Shown here in pieces: positions 6,555 through 6,846 of a stretch of DNA of 6,846 nt. The stretch covers positions 1 to 6,846 of the forward strand of contig CAJCJE010000095.1 in assembly GCA_903970565.1 (NCBI GenBank), read 5' to 3'. Source of the stretch: Candidatus Melainabacteria bacterium. GTDB lineage: Bacteria; Actinomycetota; Actinomycetes; Mycobacteriales; Pseudonocardiaceae. Made by a program: the position numbers and the translations under genes. Position 1 is the first letter of the stretch. Every line of letters starts with the position of its first letter. Under the pieces are notes generated by a model. That model did not search any database and was not told where the DNA came from. It saw only the letters and a program-made list of their open reading frames with translations.

Positions 6555-6846
6555 TCACTTCGGGTGGGCCCAGGATTCGAGGCAGGCGGCGACCCTGGGG
6601 ACGTCGGCCTGGCCCCGGCCGACCTCGCGGACCACGCGGAGGGCCGCATCCTCCTCGGCGTCGATCCACCAGCCGTTGATATCACAGAGGGTGACGGCCG
6701 CGACCCAGCCGAGACGCCAGTTTCCCTCGGCCAACGGGCGGGTGCGCACGACGGACTCCATCAGCGCCGCCGCCTTGGACCACAGCGATTCATAGGCTTC
6801 GACACCGAGCACGGTGGCCCGAGGCCGGTGCGCGGCGACATCGAGC
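6555..6846 (-). CDS. Doc/Fic-like protein with degenerate catalytic motif, C-terminal part
   Basis: The frame is open from the right edge to TGA at 6557-6555, giving about 96 visible residues; the N-terminus lies outside the window. The GTG at 6812 is internal, because the upstream codons read LDVAAHRPRAT and continue the family pattern. The stretch RPRATVLGVEAYESLWSKAA matches the segment before the Fic motif in actinobacterial death-on-curing toxins. Where Doc proteins have HxFx(D/N)xNKR (often HPLVDGNKR in actinobacteria), this one has RPLAEGNWR at 6740-6714. The catalytic His is Arg, the acidic residue is Glu and the Lys is Trp, while the Gly-Asn and the final Arg are kept. The following helix (LGWVAAVTLCDINGWWID) is intact and there is no internal stop, so the gene is not obviously decaying. 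Doc phosphorylates EF-Tu and Fic relatives transfer AMP; this variant may have lost transferase activity. Any antitoxin gene should lie just right of the window. Confidence 0.75.
   Translation of the reverse strand, partial: LDVAAHRPRATVLGVEAYESLWSKAAALMESVVRTRPLAEGNWRLGWVAAVTLCDINGWWIDAEEDAALRVVREVGRGQADVPRVAACLESWAHPK

Overview
The window is high-GC DNA with GTG starts, very strong G/C preference at third codon positions and apparent leaderless transcripts, which points to an actinobacterium. The punA-pmmB neighbourhood also occurs in Mycobacterium tuberculosis (Rv3307-Rv3308), and the overall look fits a Pseudonocardiaceae-type genome. The family assignment is inference; the actinobacterial call is firm.

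Layout. (1) 3-632, plus strand: C-terminal part of a membrane-anchored or exported protein of unknown function, cut by the left edge. (2) 720-3286, plus strand: purine nucleoside phosphorylase (punA) followed by a PGM2/PmmB-type phosphosugar mutase. The first makes purine base plus ribose-1-phosphate; the second could pass that sugar phosphate into central metabolism. (3) 3290-3388: a strong hairpin and a short tandem repeat between convergent genes. (4) 4784-3394, minus strand: a two-gene operon in which a MerR-family regulator overlaps an aldo/keto reductase by 4 bp. Its promoter has the 19-bp spacer and palindrome typical of MerR control. (5) 4823-5089: a gene-poor stretch with an inverted pair of DnaA-box-like sites. 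(6) 5680-5090 minus and 5780-6544 plus: a divergent TetR regulator and short-chain dehydrogenase. Two matching 20-bp inverted repeats lie between them, one inside the dehydrogenase promoter and one just after its predicted start site. (7) 6555-6846, minus strand: C-terminal part of a Doc/Fic-like toxin whose catalytic motif is degenerate, cut by the right edge.

The right half therefore holds two self-contained oxidoreductase switches: MerR with an aldo/keto reductase, and TetR with an SDR. Each has a readable operator, and they suggest inducible handling of reactive carbonyls or small hydrophobic ligands. No CRISPR array, tRNA, rRNA or intact mobile element is visible. I see no clearly novel multi-gene system. 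The best leads are the degenerate Doc protein, the two operator architectures, the DnaA-box pair and the possible phosphopentomutase role of pmmB.
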